A stretch of 56,528 bases of DNA, from the NCBI GenBank assembly GCA_964508975.1, contig CAZDVQ010000025.1:1-56528 (forward strand). The letters run 5' to 3'. The stretch comes from CAZDVQ01 sp964508975 (GTDB taxonomy: Bacteria; Bacteroidota; Bacteroidia; Chitinophagales; Saprospiraceae). The number at the start of each line of letters is the position of its first letter. Within the stretch, counting starts at the first letter, position 1. The notes below the pieces were generated by a model. The model was not told the origin of the DNA. It saw nothing but the letters and a program-made list of their open reading frames with translations, and made no database searches. Both the position numbers and the translations under genes were made by a program. This document shows positions 1 through 7,717 of this stretch, piece after piece.

Positions 1-52
1 ATGAAATGATGAAATGATGAAATGATGAAATGATGAAATGATGAAATGATTT
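1..52. repeat. 8-bp tandem repeat (ATGAAATG) at the left window end
   Basis: The unit ATGAAATG repeats about six times from the first base and then runs into unique sequence. The same unit in the same orientation ends the window (from 56474), so this is probably where an assembly stopped. The short open frames here are in-frame translations of repeats and are not genes. Confidence 0.95.
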
Positions 53-75
53 GGCCTTTATTCACCCTGTCATTT

Positions 76-139
76 GCTCATTTTATCAATTATTCATTTT
101 ATCAATTATTCATTTTATCAATTATTCATTTTATCAATT
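76..139. repeat. 16-bp tandem repeat abutting a GC-rich element
   Basis: The unit ATTCATTTTATCAATT is repeated about four times and runs directly into the TTTGGGC edge of the first GC-rich element. It is AT-rich and non-coding. Together with the repeats on either side it fills the first 370 bases, where no gene is supported. Confidence 0.9.
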
Positions 140-250
140 TGGGCGCTCCGCCGCTACGCGTCGGCGGCGTGCTCCGCGCTCGCTGTTCGCTCGGCCCTAC
201 GGGCTGGCCGCTGCGCGTCCACGCTACGCATGCCTAGCGCGATGGCCAGC
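138..250 (-). repeat. GC-rich dispersed element GCR1
   Basis: On the + strand it begins TTTGGGCGC. Read on the minus strand it contains GGGCCGAGCGAACAGCGAGC and ends GAGCGCCCAAA, matching the family core. It lies in the non-coding left end of the window. Confidence 0.8.
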
Positions 251-261
251 CTAAACGCCTT

Positions 262-423
262 AGAGTATGTTTGGATTTTGGGTTTCGAGGGAAAAACGAG
301 CTATTTTTTGATGAGGTTGCTTTAAAAAATGGGCGCATAGTGGGGCTACGTAACTATTTTTTAAAGCAAAAATCATCGTAAAAGAGCTGTTTTTCGCCGG
401 AAGCTAAGGTCCAAATATACTCT
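262..423. repeat. MITE-like inverted-repeat element, copy 1
   Basis: The ends AGAGTATGTTTGGA (262-275) and TCCAAATATACTCT (410-423) are inverted repeats with one mismatch. Inside is a second inverted repeat, TTTAAAAAAT and ATTTTTTAAA, around a GGGCTACGTAACT centre. Related copies lie at 19286-19415 and, as a half copy, 33378-33420. The right half overlaps the last codons of the neighbouring minus-strand gene, so it supplies that protein's C-terminal ~15 residues. Confidence 0.8.
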
Positions 424-1110
424 TAGACTAACCAGATGGCTGAATAATACTACAGGCACCACAAAGGTGGGCAACCATACAAAAGGAAAATTCAAGATAG
501 CAATGTTGGGCTGTTCAAAGGCTATTTGCTGAATAGGAGAAGGTGCAGCCAATATAGCATGTACCACAATGTTGAGCAGTAACCCAAGCCCGATTACATT
601 CCACAGTAAAATCACTTTAGGCCCAAGTTTTCCCTTGGTCAAACCAAAATAAGCGATGAATGGTGCCGTAATACCCGCCAAAATATCAAAGTTTCGGCCT
701 TCAAAAGTCATCACTTCAGGGATAGCCTTGTGCAGGAAAAGCCAATACAAAACCAGCTCTACTGGCACCCTAACTACATGTAGGTAGCCTAAGTGTTGTA
801 TCGACAAACTATCTATAAATTGCCTGCCCCGGGTTGTAGCAAACAACGTAATGATAGCCAACATGGCTGGTAAAATACCCAATAGCATAATTTTGGGCGG
901 AAAAGCATCTAGATTACTATTGTAGATGTTTTTTATACTCAACACTCCTTGTAGCGTAAGCCATAAGCTTATCCCAACAAAAACGGGGTGGTACATGCGC
1001 TGTGTCTGGCTGCTTTGTGCGTTTTTGATGCTGTACAGCAAAAACATCATGGTAGCCAGGGTAGTCCAGCCAAAAACAATGATGATAAAGAAAGGTAGGT
1101 TGGATATCAT
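373..1110 (-). CDS. polytopic membrane protein of unknown function
   Basis: A 245-residue protein with about seven hydrophobic segments spread over its length, and short loops, so an integral inner-membrane protein. I recognise no catalytic motif. It starts 25 bases after the stop of ftsK on the same strand, so it is probably co-transcribed with it. The C-terminal residues from about VYLDLSF onward are encoded inside the inverted-repeat element at 262-423. The ancestral C-terminus may therefore have been replaced or extended when that element arrived. Reading frame and membrane character are clear; the function is unknown. Confidence 0.75.
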   Translation of the reverse strand: MISNLPFFIIIVFGWTTLATMMFLLYSIKNAQSSQTQRMYHPVFVGISLWLTLQGVLSIKNIYNSNLDAFPPKIMLLGILPAMLAIITLFATTRGRQFIDSLSIQHLGYLHVVRVPVELVLYWLFLHKAIPEVMTFEGRNFDILAGITAPFIAYFGLTKGKLGPKVILLWNVIGLGLLLNIVVHAILAAPSPIQQIAFEQPNIAILNFPFVWLPTFVVPVVLFSHLVSLRVYLDLSFRRKTALLR

Positions 1111-1135
1111 GGTTTATGTTTTTATGCCGTTTCGC

Positions 1136-3736
1136 CTACCCAAACTTCTCCTTCACCTTTACCAGGAAACGCTCTAGCTCTACTTCGTCGCTGAAGAATA
1201 CCTCGCGGGGTTTCGAGCCCTCCGCTGCGCCAACGATGCCCATCACCTCGAGTTGGTCCATGATGCGGCCAGCACGGTTGTAACCCAGTTTTAAGCGGCG
1301 CTGAATCATGGACGTTGAGCCCGATTGGTGTATCACCACCAAGCGTGCAGCCTCCTCGAAGTGCTCGTCTAGCTCGTCGATAACCTTTTGCAGGTTACCG
1401 CCTTCTCCATCTCCACCACCTTCATCGTAAGCTGGCAAGTAGAATGGCTCCGGATAACCGCGCTGGTTAGCGATAAATTCAATCACACGCTCTACTTCTG
1501 GCGTGTCGATAAAGGCACATTGCAAACGGATTATATCACCGCCAACGGACAATAGCATGTCCCCGCGGCCTATAAGTTGCTCGGCACCACCCGCATCGAG
1601 GATGGTCCGCGAGTCAATCTTAGACGTTACTTTAAAGGCCAAACGCGCCGGGAAGTTGGCCTTGATAATACCGGTAATGATGTTAACCGATGGGCGCTGC
1701 GTGGCAATAACCAAGTGGATACCCACGGCGCGGGCCAACTGCGCCAAACGGGCAATCGGCATTTCAACATCCTTGCCGGCAGTCATGATCAAGTCGGCAA
1801 ACTCGTCAATCACCAGCACGAAGAACGGCAGGAAGCGGTGACCCTTGTCGGGGTTCAACCTGCGCGAAACGAATTTCTGGTTGTACTCGGTCAGGTTACG
1901 CACGTTGGCCTTTTTCAGGAGGTTGTAGCGCTCATCCATCTCCATGGTGAGCGAGTGCAGCGTGGCCACCACTTTTGAGGTATCAGTCACGATGGCTTCT
2001 TCCTCGCCAGGGAGGTAGGCCAGGTAATGGTAGTCAATCTTATTGTAGGGCGAGAGCTCTACTTTCTTGGGGTCGATGAGCACGAGTTTCACCTGCGAAG
2101 GGTGCTTCTTGTACAACATGCTCATGATAATGGCGTTGATACCCACCGATTTACCTTGACCGGTAGCACCAGCCACGAGCAAGTGGGGCATCTTGGCCAA
2201 GTCGGCTACATACACCTCGTTGCTGATGGTTTTACCCAACGCGATGGGGAGGTCCATCTTGGCCCTGCGGAACTTTTCGGATTCCAGTACTTCGCGCATC
2301 GATACGATTTGCTTGTTGCGGTTAGGCACCTCGATACCGATGGTGCCCTTGCCTGGTATCGGTGCGATGATACGGATACCCAAGGCCGCTAGGTTCAACG
2401 CGATATCGTCCTCCAGGTTCTTGATTTTCGAAATCCGTACGCCAGGCGCTGGGATAATCTCGTACAAGGTTACGGTTGGACCGATAGTCGCCTTAATCTT
2501 AGTAATCTCAATCTTGTAGTTGAGCAGGGTATTTACAATCTGGTCCTTGTTGGTTTCCAACTCGGCACGGTCGATAACGGGCGCTTGGTCGTCGTACTTT
2601 TCGAGTAAGGCCATGACAGGGTTCTCGAACGATGGCAGGTCGAGTGTAGGGTCATAGGGCTCGAGGTGCTGCCAGTTGTCTTCGGCAATTTTCTCGATGT
2701 TGCTCAAGGAGCCTTCCTGGAAATCTTGCAGGATTTTCTCCTTGTTGTCTTCTGGATCGTAGTCCACCTCTTCTTCAAAGTCGTCGAGGTTAGGGTACTC
2801 GGGTATCTCGATAGAGAGTTGGTGGTTGGTCAACTCCTCGGTCCGTTTAGCTAGGGTAGGGAGGTCTGAACTTGGTTCGTCATCGAAGTTGTAGGCAACG
2901 TCGTCTTCCATGCCCAGCTCTTGTTGGGTATTCGGGAATACATCGTCGAAGGGCAGTTCTGGGCCGAAGGGCGAATCGCCCGTTTTCTTAGTTTTGGTTA
3001 CAGCCTTGGTTTTTGCAGCAGCTTTAGCGGTTTCATCTTCATCCTCTTCGTCCTCGTATTCATCCTTGCGGCCAAAGCCAAAGTATTTGGAAAAATTTAG
3101 AGAATCCAGCAAGTCGCGTTTTACACTGCGCACGCTGATATCTTCAAAATCAGGGTTTTTCTGCCAAACCAAAAACAAGCCCAGGGTAAACAACATGAAA
3201 AGGGTTAGGCCAATGACGCCCGCAAAATCGCTCACCGCATACACGATGGATTGCCCGATTTTACCACCCCAAGGGAAGCCCGACTGGAATAAGTGGCTGT
3301 TGAACAAGAAGGCTAAGAATGCACTGGCCCACACCATGGTGATGATACTAGAGATATACACCAACCTGAAACGGCTGAGTGGTATTTTTTTCACGAGGTT
3401 TACACCCGTGATAAAGCTCAGGAATACAAAACCAAACGAGGGTAAACCCAACAATAGGTTGAAGAAATTATAGGCTACCACTGCACCTAGGCGGCCCAGC
3501 CAGTTGCTCACTTCTGCCTCGCCGTCGAAAAGCAAGCCCCAGTTGCTATCTTGCACCAAGTCTTGGTCGGCTGTCCAGGTAAACAAGTACGAGGTAAAGG
3601 CAACGAGTAGGTATACCGAGGCCAGGATGCACAATAAACCGAGCATCTTGGGGATGCGTTCATCGTTCAAGTTAAATTTAAAGGCGAGCTGTTCGCCTAT
3701 ATCAGGTCTTTTCTTTCTTTTACTAGGGGCCGACAT
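1136..3736 (-). CDS. ftsK: DNA translocase FtsK
   Basis: Septal ATP-driven DNA pump that clears and aligns chromosome ends at division. The 866 residues run in the usual order. About four transmembrane segments lie within residues 30-190. An acidic, low-complexity linker follows (about 220-390), then the motor domain with Walker A GATGQGKS at 523-530 and Walker B VLVIDEFADL near 660. A C-terminal winged-helix gamma domain (about 800-866) would read polar DNA sequences. The loop GGDIIRLQCAF after the RecA core is typical of the family. A -7 promoter box lies just upstream at 3754-3761. The downstream membrane protein follows closely and may share the transcript. Confidence 0.97.
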   Translation of the reverse strand: MSAPSKRKKRPDIGEQLAFKFNLNDERIPKMLGLLCILASVYLLVAFTSYLFTWTADQDLVQDSNWGLLFDGEAEVSNWLGRLGAVVAYNFFNLLLGLPSFGFVFLSFITGVNLVKKIPLSRFRLVYISSIITMVWASAFLAFLFNSHLFQSGFPWGGKIGQSIVYAVSDFAGVIGLTLFMLFTLGLFLVWQKNPDFEDISVRSVKRDLLDSLNFSKYFGFGRKDEYEDEEDEDETAKAAAKTKAVTKTKKTGDSPFGPELPFDDVFPNTQQELGMEDDVAYNFDDEPSSDLPTLAKRTEELTNHQLSIEIPEYPNLDDFEEEVDYDPEDNKEKILQDFQEGSLSNIEKIAEDNWQHLEPYDPTLDLPSFENPVMALLEKYDDQAPVIDRAELETNKDQIVNTLLNYKIEITKIKATIGPTVTLYEIIPAPGVRISKIKNLEDDIALNLAALGIRIIAPIPGKGTIGIEVPNRNKQIVSMREVLESEKFRRAKMDLPIALGKTISNEVYVADLAKMPHLLVAGATGQGKSVGINAIIMSMLYKKHPSQVKLVLIDPKKVELSPYNKIDYHYLAYLPGEEEAIVTDTSKVVATLHSLTMEMDERYNLLKKANVRNLTEYNQKFVSRRLNPDKGHRFLPFFVLVIDEFADLIMTAGKDVEMPIARLAQLARAVGIHLVIATQRPSVNIITGIIKANFPARLAFKVTSKIDSRTILDAGGAEQLIGRGDMLLSVGGDIIRLQCAFIDTPEVERVIEFIANQRGYPEPFYLPAYDEGGGDGEGGNLQKVIDELDEHFEEAARLVVIHQSGSTSMIQRRLKLGYNRAGRIMDQLEVMGIVGAAEGSKPREVFFSDEVELERFLVKVKEKFG

Positions 3737-3753
3737 GCACGGGATTTAATCTG

Positions 3754-3761
3754 CAAAAGTA
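3754..3761 (-). promoter_or_regulatory. Bacteroidota -7 promoter box for ftsK
   Basis: The minus strand reads TACTTTTG, a full match to TAnnTTTG, about 18 bases before the ftsK start codon. No clear -33 TTG was seen. Confidence 0.55.
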
Positions 3762-3792
3762 AGGAAAAAATTGAGTTATTAAAATGCTTTTG

Positions 3793-5319
3793 CTAGCGCA
3801 ACAATACTTGTTTGCTTTGTGCGCCTACACGTACAATGTACAAGCCCGCGGGCAGCGCGCTACAGTCGATGGTACAAACAATACGGCCCTCGGGCCAAGC
3901 TTCTTTCAAGAGCAATTGTCCGGCCATGTCATATAGGTGTACATCCTGCTCCAAGGCCGTTTCTGCGCGAAGTACTAGTTGGCCTGAAAATGGGTTTTGC
4001 AGTACCTGGAACAGATTGTCATTTTGGGTAAATATTTGTGTATCAGATAATTGCCCCATGGTGGTATTATAGCGTACCTGGAAAAAGGGTTTAACCCCAT
4101 ATGGCGAATGTCCATCGATGGTTTGGGTCATACCATCGATAAAGGCTTGGTAGTCGTAGCCCCAGTCGAGGTTTGCATAAGTATCGGCAGCGCGGAAGGG
4201 TTCAATTTGGGCGTGTAACTGGTCCAGCATCGGAAAAATAACCGTCGGGTTGGTCACAAACTGCGTGATAGAGTCAATGAGCACCTCATAGCGTTGGCGG
4301 AACTGCGGTACAGCCAGTAGCTTGCTGGCTAGCGGGCGCGTCTCGTTCGGGTGAATCCATTGGTTGATGTTTCGGGTGGCCCAGTCGATACCAATCCAGT
4401 CGATACCGCAAGTATTGTCGGTGTCATAGGTGATGAATTGAAATTGCCCGTTCAGGTTATAGAGGTAGTAATTATTTTTGTTGTAGGCGTAGTTATCCCA
4501 GTTGCCGGTGGCCACGTCGAGGGCTAGAGCTTTCAAGTAGCCTTCCACGTTGAGTTGTTGTTGGATGAGTTGAATAAAGGTACTGTTGGGCGCCATGTTC
4601 AGCGTGGTGATGAGTTGCAGCAGGTCGGCGTAATCATCGGCAGTTTCATTGGTTTGCAAGTCGTAGGCACGCTCGCCTTGTCCGTTGGTAATGTTCTTGT
4701 AGCTTTGTTCGTTGTTGTTGATGAAGGCTAGGTCGGAAGGCCAAGTACATTTGTACAAATTACCGTTATCGTTAGGGAACACGCGGTCAAGCCAGTCTTT
4801 ATCCATTTCCTCGGCATTGGTATAAATACCATAAAACGCATTGTTGATGTACACACGTACAAAGTTTAAGCGGCGTTCGGGCTGCCCAGTTTGGTTCCAA
4901 AGGTTGTAGAACACTTTTTGCCTTATCAGGGTAGGGTCGTTGTGCATACCGATGAGGTTCACCTTTTTGACGCCTTGGTAGCGACGGCCGGGTACAAACT
5001 CGTTAAAACTTACCCGAAACGATTTTTTGGCGGCATAGCGCGAGGTGTTGCCCCGTAGCCTAAACCCTACGTTTTGCACGGTATCAGCGTGTTGGCCATC
5101 GTTAAACACGAAAGTTGCATTGCGGTACCGATCTGAAAAAATATCCACGTAAATATCGGCTAGGGTATCGGCATCAATGAGGATGTCAACACGGTGCACG
5201 GCTTGGTCGTCATACAGTAAATTAGAGCCCTGGGCGCTCAGTTGGCCCAAGTTCAGCAGCAGGAAAAATGCTGCGATGTAGTTTAATTTGAAGTATAGTT
5301 TACAGTAAAAAAGCTTCAT
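3793..5319 (-). CDS. CotH kinase-family protein with T9SS sorting domain
   Basis: Secreted 508-residue protein. An N-terminal signal peptide ends near LGQLSAQG. The body (about 40-400) matches the CotH-like family: the segment FRLRGNTSR followed by KKSFRVSFNEF, then KKVNLIGMHNDPTLIRQK, FVRVYINNAFYGIYTNAEE and a later TYDTDNTCGIDW stretch are typical. CotH proteins are atypical protein kinases in spore formers; in Bacteroidota the substrate is unknown. The last ~80 residues, from VLQNPFSGQL to KQVLLR with YDMAGQLL and LPAGLYIVRV, form a type A T9SS sorting domain, so the product should be surface-attached or released. A promoter box sits at 5365-5372. Confidence 0.88.
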   Translation of the reverse strand: MKLFYCKLYFKLNYIAAFFLLLNLGQLSAQGSNLLYDDQAVHRVDILIDADTLADIYVDIFSDRYRNATFVFNDGQHADTVQNVGFRLRGNTSRYAAKKSFRVSFNEFVPGRRYQGVKKVNLIGMHNDPTLIRQKVFYNLWNQTGQPERRLNFVRVYINNAFYGIYTNAEEMDKDWLDRVFPNDNGNLYKCTWPSDLAFINNNEQSYKNITNGQGERAYDLQTNETADDYADLLQLITTLNMAPNSTFIQLIQQQLNVEGYLKALALDVATGNWDNYAYNKNNYYLYNLNGQFQFITYDTDNTCGIDWIGIDWATRNINQWIHPNETRPLASKLLAVPQFRQRYEVLIDSITQFVTNPTVIFPMLDQLHAQIEPFRAADTYANLDWGYDYQAFIDGMTQTIDGHSPYGVKPFFQVRYNTTMGQLSDTQIFTQNDNLFQVLQNPFSGQLVLRAETALEQDVHLYDMAGQLLLKEAWPEGRIVCTIDCSALPAGLYIVRVGAQSKQVLLR

Positions 5320-5364
5320 ATTTTTCCTTGTTTTGATATTTTGTTGGCTTTAGCATAAGTTGGC

Positions 5365-5372
5365 CAAAGATA
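5365..5372 (-). promoter_or_regulatory. Bacteroidota -7 promoter box for the CotH-like gene
   Basis: The minus strand reads TATCTTTG, a full match to TAnnTTTG, about 46 bases upstream of the start codon. Confidence 0.55.
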
Positions 5373-5518
5373 GGGGAAAAATGGCTGAAATTAGCTTAAG
5401 ATTGGTAAAATTGGCTTAAGATGGCTAAAGGCTAAAATAGCTTTATGCTAAAAATCAAAAACATCAAATCAAAGGGCAAAAAAGTCATTTCCTCAATTAT
5501 TCCTAAAATCATTTATTC

Positions 5519-5660
5519 TTTTTGGGCGCGTCGGCGCGCGGTGCTTGCCGTCGGTCCCCTCCAGGCTCCCTAAACGGTCGGTGCTTCGCACCTGCGCCTT
5601 CGGCGCAGCCTTCCGGGCACCTCGCGCGATGCTCGGCGTCCGCCTCGCAAGGGGTGGTTT
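5519..5660 (-). repeat. GC-rich dispersed element GCR2
   Basis: Begins TTTTTGGGCGCG and consists of short hairpins such as GGTGCTTCGCACC and GCGCCTTCGGCGC. It is more diverged than other copies and lacks a clear AGCGAGC core. It is followed by a different GGGGCGACC/GGTCGCC hairpin near 5671-5693. Open frames on both strands here are by-products of the GC-rich composition. Confidence 0.65.
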
Positions 5661-5702
5661 GATGGGGTGTAGGGGCGACCCTTGTGGTCGCCCAAGGCTT
5701 GC

Positions 5703-5864
5703 AAATGCAGCACCGCGGCAGGATTTGTCAGCGATGGGTGAGGTCGTAGAGACGCACGATTTGTCGCGTGACGTAGAGTTGTGAAATACATCCGTGACAT
5801 AAAGTTGTTTATTCACGGTTATCCAAGTGCCGCACCGCGGCAAAAGCTGTCAGCGATGGGTGAG
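5703..5864. repeat. tandem pair of short GC-rich direct repeats in a gene-free gap
   Basis: The phrase GCACCGCGGCA followed by TGTCAGCGATGGGTGAGG occurs twice (from about 5713 and 5832), separated by about 119 bases. The interval carries a GTAGAGACGCACGATTTGTC stretch. Nothing coding is supported between 5320 and 6314. Confidence 0.65.
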
Positions 5865-6040
5865 GGAGTGCTGCAGGCACGACCGGAACCCATCGAGGAA
5901 TGCGGTTAGACATTGAGTCCTGAAAGGACGGTATGATGAGCAAATGCACCGTCTACAGTATCGCCCCTTCAGGGCTCAATCTATTTCTGACGCTTTTCGA
6001 TGGGTTCTGGTCGTGCCTACAGCACTCCCTCACCCATCGC
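5853..6040. mobile_element. MITE-like element with 44-bp terminal inverted repeats
   Basis: Left arm 5853-5896 and right arm 5997-6040 are inverted repeats that differ at only 2 of 44 positions. Inside is a second imperfect inverted pair: ATTGAGTCCTGAAAGGACGG and, on the other strand, ATTGAGCCCTGAAGGGGCGA. No transposase is encoded. It could be a non-autonomous transposon or a REP-type element mobilised from elsewhere. Confidence 0.75.
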
Positions 6041-6187
6041 TAAGATATGTTGCCGCTTCGCGGCATATTTAGGTTGTGCAAAACTATCTGTCTTTGACAT
6101 GTTCACAACGCTAACGTCAACCGACAGGCATGGCGGCTCTACCCCTGCACCTATAATAATCAATAATTCATAATCCACAATCAAATA

Positions 6188-6301
6188 GCGCCAGCGATGC
6201 GAAGCAGTGGCCCGTAGGGCCAGACCGCAACGCGGGCCGAGCGAATAGCGAGCTGCGTAGCGTAGCGGCGCAAGGCCGTAGGCCGCAGCGCGGCGCCCCA
6301 A
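6188..6301 (+). repeat. GC-rich dispersed element GCR3
   Basis: Reads GCGCCAGCGATGCGAAGC, then hairpin GGCCCGTAGGGCC, then CCGCAACGCGG, then GGGCCGAGCGAATAGCGAGC, and ends GCGGCGCCCCAA. It lies just beyond the 3' end of the acetyltransferase gene. Confidence 0.85.
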
Positions 6302-6314
6302 TAAAACAACAAAA

Positions 6315-6857
6315 TCAACCCTTCCACTCCCACTTCAAGAGGGAGTAGCAGTCAGAGTCATAGTTTCTGCCATCTATATTGTAGTCTTGGCGTAAGGTAC
6401 CTTCCTTGCTGAAACCATATCGTTGGAGCAGCTTGATAGAAGGCGTGTTGGCGGGGTCGACCAGGGCTTGTATGCGGTGTAGGTTCATGGCGTTGAACCC
6501 GTAATCCAGCACAGCGTGCAAGGCTTCAGTCATGAAGCCTTTGCGTTTGTCGCTGTCATGTTTTAAGTGGTAGAATACTTCGGCCCTGTAGTGTTTTTGG
6601 TTCCAAGTGTGGAAGCCACATTCGCCGATGGGTAATTGAGTTTGTTGCTCCACCAGCAAGAATACCAACGTGGAAATCCGGAAAGATTCCATGCCTTTTT
6701 CGTGCATTTCACGGTAATGTTCGTAGCCGCCCTCGTCGAGGCCAAGGTACTGCATGATAAAGGTCTTGTCCTGCGTGCGGAACAAGCCCTGGATAAAAGC
6801 CGGCGTTATACTTTTGAGGATAAGCCTTTGGGTGTTTAGCTCAATATCGTGGTGCAT
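6315..6857 (-). CDS. GNAT-family N-acetyltransferase (RimJ/RimL type)
   Basis: A 180-residue cytoplasmic protein of the GNAT fold, which transfers an acetyl group from acetyl-CoA to an amine. N-terminal LNTQRLILKSITP is the typical first strand of the RimJ/RimL branch. The middle contains GECGFHTWN and the acetyl-CoA loop region KRKGFMTEALHAVLDYGF (K/R-x-G-x-M pattern). The C-terminal LHRIQALVDPANTPSIKLLQRYGFSKEG stretch is characteristic. The length is normal. The substrate cannot be told from sequence: ribosomal protein N-termini or a small molecule are both possible. It follows the ABC genes on the same strand but is separated by low-complexity DNA. Confidence 0.9.
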   Translation of the reverse strand: MHHDIELNTQRLILKSITPAFIQGLFRTQDKTFIMQYLGLDEGGYEHYREMHEKGMESFRISTLVFLLVEQQTQLPIGECGFHTWNQKHYRAEVFYHLKHDSDKRKGFMTEALHAVLDYGFNAMNLHRIQALVDPANTPSIKLLQRYGFSKEGTLRQDYNIDGRNYDSDCYSLLKWEWKG

Positions 6858-6861
6858 GCCT

Positions 6862-6931
6862 AGGTCCTATATTTCAGGTATTAGGTGTTAGGTATTAGGT
6901 ACTAGAATCTCCTCACTCCTATCTCCTCTCT
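6862..6931. repeat. low-complexity TTAGGT/CTCCTATC repeat
   Basis: Degenerate ATTAGGTATTAGGT units followed by CTCCTCACTCCTATCTCC. The same type of purine- or pyrimidine-biased short repeat recurs in several other gaps of the window. Confidence 0.7.
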
Positions 6932-7717
6932 TTAAATCAGTCTTCCTGTAATGTAGCTCTCGGTCAAGGCATCGGCGGGGCTGAGGAAGAGGGTGTTGGT
7001 TTCATTCCACTCGATGATTTCGCCGTTCATGAAAAAGGCGGTATAATCGCTAAGTCGAGCGGCCTGGCCGATATTGTTGGTGGCGTAAATAATGGTATGT
7101 TGTTTCTTGAGCTCGTAGAGCACCTCTTCGAAACGACCTTTTTCAATGTGGTCGTTGAAGGCGGTAGGCTCATCCAGCAGTAGTACTTTAGAGCCTAAGG
7201 CCAATATACGCGCCAGGCAAAGCAGTTGGCGTTGCCCCGGCGGTAACTGGTTGGCGGGCAGGTGTAAATTATCTTTCAAGCTATCCCACTGTCGGGTTTG
7301 CAGCAAGGCCATTTCAACGGCTTCATCGAGGGCCAATTTATCCGAAATGCCTTTGACCCGTAGGCCAAACGAGATATTGTCGTAAATACTGCTCTGGAAC
7401 ATGATAGGCTTTTCGAACAACATACCTACATCGCGGCGGAGTGCCTCGGGGCTCGGGGCGCCACGGCCATAAATGGGCAAGCCATTCACCAGCACGTCGC
7501 CTTCTAGCAAGAAACCTTGTTTTACTTCGTTCAAGCGGTTGAACAAGCGTAAAAAGGTTGATTTACCCGAGCCAGAAGGCCCGAGCAGCGCGGTGATACT
7601 GTGTTCATAGGCCTTAAAATCAACTTTATACAGGATGGGCTCGTCGTTGAAAAACACGTTTACCTGTTTGGTTTCAAGCACTATTTCAGGACCGTCGTAT
7701 GAGGTGGATAAGGCCAT
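6932..7717 (-). CDS. PstB-like ABC transporter ATP-binding protein with altered catalytic motifs
   Basis: A 261-residue ABC ATPase whose closest family by eye is the phosphate importer ATPase PstB (SIYDNISFGLR, IGQAARLSDYTAFF). Walker A GPSGSGKST (46-54) and Walker B VLLLDEPT (178-185) are intact. Four other conserved motifs are not. The Q-loop glutamine is Glu102 (LFEKP). The signature LSGGQ reads LPPGQ (158-162). The D-loop SALD reads AFND (186-189). The switch histidine of VTHN is Asn214 (ATNN). It should bind ATP, but normal hydrolysis coupling is doubtful, so a sensing or reduced-activity role is possible. It overlaps the permease gene by one base (TAATG). Confidence 0.85.
   Translation of the reverse strand: MALSTSYDGPEIVLETKQVNVFFNDEPILYKVDFKAYEHSITALLGPSGSGKSTFLRLFNRLNEVKQGFLLEGDVLVNGLPIYGRGAPSPEALRRDVGMLFEKPIMFQSSIYDNISFGLRVKGISDKLALDEAVEMALLQTRQWDSLKDNLHLPANQLPPGQRQLLCLARILALGSKVLLLDEPTAFNDHIEKGRFEEVLYELKKQHTIIYATNNIGQAARLSDYTAFFMNGEIIEWNETNTLFLSPADALTESYITGRLI

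Noticed and set aside
1503..2854. Several antisense open frames within ftsK
   Set aside because: They lie fully inside a well-supported conserved gene and have no protein-family character.
5493..5843. Overlapping ORFs on both strands through GC-rich repeats
   Set aside because: Stop-free frames are expected in GC-rich repeats; the translations are Arg/Ala/Pro-rich and follow the repeat structure.
5703..6060. A CRISPR-like array suggested by repeated GCGATGGGTGAGG phrases
   Set aside because: There are only a few copies with unequal spacing, in inverted as well as direct orientation, and no cas genes.
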